DNA from: an uncultured Alphaproteobacteria bacterium
GTDB lineage: Bacteria > Pseudomonadota > Alphaproteobacteria > RF32 > CAG-239
Assembly (NCBI GenBank): GCA_946618745.1
Contig: CAMOLN010000052.1
Coordinates: 1-6,720 of the forward strand
Length of the DNA stretch: 6,720 bases
Reading direction: 5' to 3'
The notes below the pieces were generated by a model that had not been told where the DNA came from, did no database searches, and saw only the letters and a list, made by a program, of their open reading frames with translations. Every line of letters starts with the position of its first letter. The first letter of the stretch is position 1. Below, piece after piece: positions 6,364 to 6,720 of the stretch. A program made the translations under genes and the position numbers.

Positions 6364-6391
6364 TTGACTTTTGTCTATGGGAGGGTAGAAT
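6364..6391 (+). promoter_or_regulatory. Probable promoter for the gene starting at 6428
   Basis: TTGACT (6364-6369) and TAGAAT (6386-6391) are separated by 16 bases, each one base off consensus. The start would be near 6398, with a leader of about 30 bases carrying a strong ribosome binding site. The -35 boxes of this and the proS promoter lie back to back about 30 bases apart, so the two could influence each other. Confidence 0.55.
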
Positions 6392-6413
6392 AAAAGTAAT
6401 ACATTAATTTATA

Positions 6414-6420
6414 GAAGGAG
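6414..6420 (+). promoter_or_regulatory. Strong ribosome binding site for the 6428 gene
   Basis: GAAGGAG ends seven bases before the ATG at 6428. It is among the best Shine-Dalgarno matches in the window and strongly supports a real start there. Confidence 0.75.
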
Positions 6421-6427
6421 ATATACT

Positions 6428-6720
6428 ATGGGACGTGTTGTCAGTAATAATGTACCAACGATAAATCCAGAAGAACTCAAAGAAATTAAAGATAATTTTA
6501 TTTTACCGGATAGTGATGGAAAATTTACAGGAACCTATGTTGTATGTTCGGGTAACAATATTATATTTGCGGATAAAAATAATAACCTATATATGGTTAA
6601 TTCTGATAACTATTTTTGTTCCATTAAAACTGCTATTAAGTTTTCCAAGACTGATAAAATTAAACCTCCTATAAGCGAACATGGTCTGATATTGAAAGAA
6701 GTTGGCCCGGGAAAAGAAGT
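6428..6720 (+). CDS. Unrecognised hypothetical protein (5' part, runs off the window)
   Basis: An ATG with a strong ribosome binding site and an upstream promoter opens a frame that has no stop before the window end, giving 97 codons. The visible sequence begins MGRVVSNNVPTINPEELKEI, is hydrophilic, and has no signal peptide or membrane segment. Residues about 35-62 alternate hydrophobic and polar residues around an Asn-rich stretch (DKNNNLYMVNSDN), which looks like short beta strands joined by turns. Two cysteines (in VVCSG and YFCSI) are present but form no known metal or catalytic motif. By eye it is clearly more AT-rich than dusB, hfq or proS, which could mean a recently acquired or fast-evolving accessory gene. 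I recognise no family. It is divergent from proS and has its own promoter, so it is probably regulated separately. Confidence 0.75.
   Translation, partial: MGRVVSNNVPTINPEELKEIKDNFILPDSDGKFTGTYVVCSGNNIIFADKNNNLYMVNSDNYFCSIKTAIKFSKTDKIKPPISEHGLILKEVGPGKE

Noticed and set aside
1..6720. tRNA or rRNA genes, CRISPR arrays, transposases, integrase or attachment sites, toxin-antitoxin or defence genes
   Set aside because: None seen on either strand: the window is almost fully occupied by identified genes and the two intergenic gaps (69 and 190 bases) contain only promoter-like sequence.

Overview
The window reads as a piece of chromosome from a low- to moderate-GC alphaproteobacterium. The main reason is the gene string dusB (nifR3) - trkA - hfq - hflX, which is the flank of the classical alphaproteobacterial nifR3-ntrBC-ntrYX-trkA-hfq-hflX locus. 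The Hfq and HflX sequences also carry alphaproteobacterial wording (LLRRDGH.QLVYKHA.STIMP in Hfq; GFLGGPGE.QIE.DRR in HflX). The AT-rich third positions suggest a host-associated or reduced-genome lineage rather than a large soil genome. The exact taxon cannot be fixed from the sequence alone.

Layout. (1) 1-1778, plus strand: the 3' end of a long coiled-coil protein with a compact C-terminal domain, then dusB (tRNA-dihydrouridine synthase) six bases later. (2) 1775-3133: trkA, whose start overlaps the dusB stop (ATGA), so the two are probably translationally coupled. (3) 3134-3202: a 69-base gap with a recognisable promoter and ribosome binding site for hfq. (4) 3203-4723: hfq followed three bases later by hflX, the familiar RNA-chaperone/ribosome-rescue GTPase pair. 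(5) 4720-6237, minus strand: an archaeal/eukaryotic-type prolyl-tRNA synthetase whose stop codon overlaps the hflX stop tail to tail by four bases. (6) 6238-6427: a divergent intergenic region with one promoter facing proS and one facing right. (7) 6428-6720: the first 97 codons of an unrecognised, more AT-rich gene that runs off the window.

Almost everything here is housekeeping: tRNA modification, potassium uptake control, sRNA/mRNA handling, ribosome splitting and tRNA charging. No phage, insertion sequence, CRISPR array, toxin-antitoxin pair or defence system is visible. The points of interest are inside ordinary genes: the ntr two-component genes are missing from between dusB and trkA; Hfq keeps its distal (A-rich RNA) face but has lost several proximal-face and rim residues; and the ProRS is of the archaeal type with most zinc-ligand cysteines gone.
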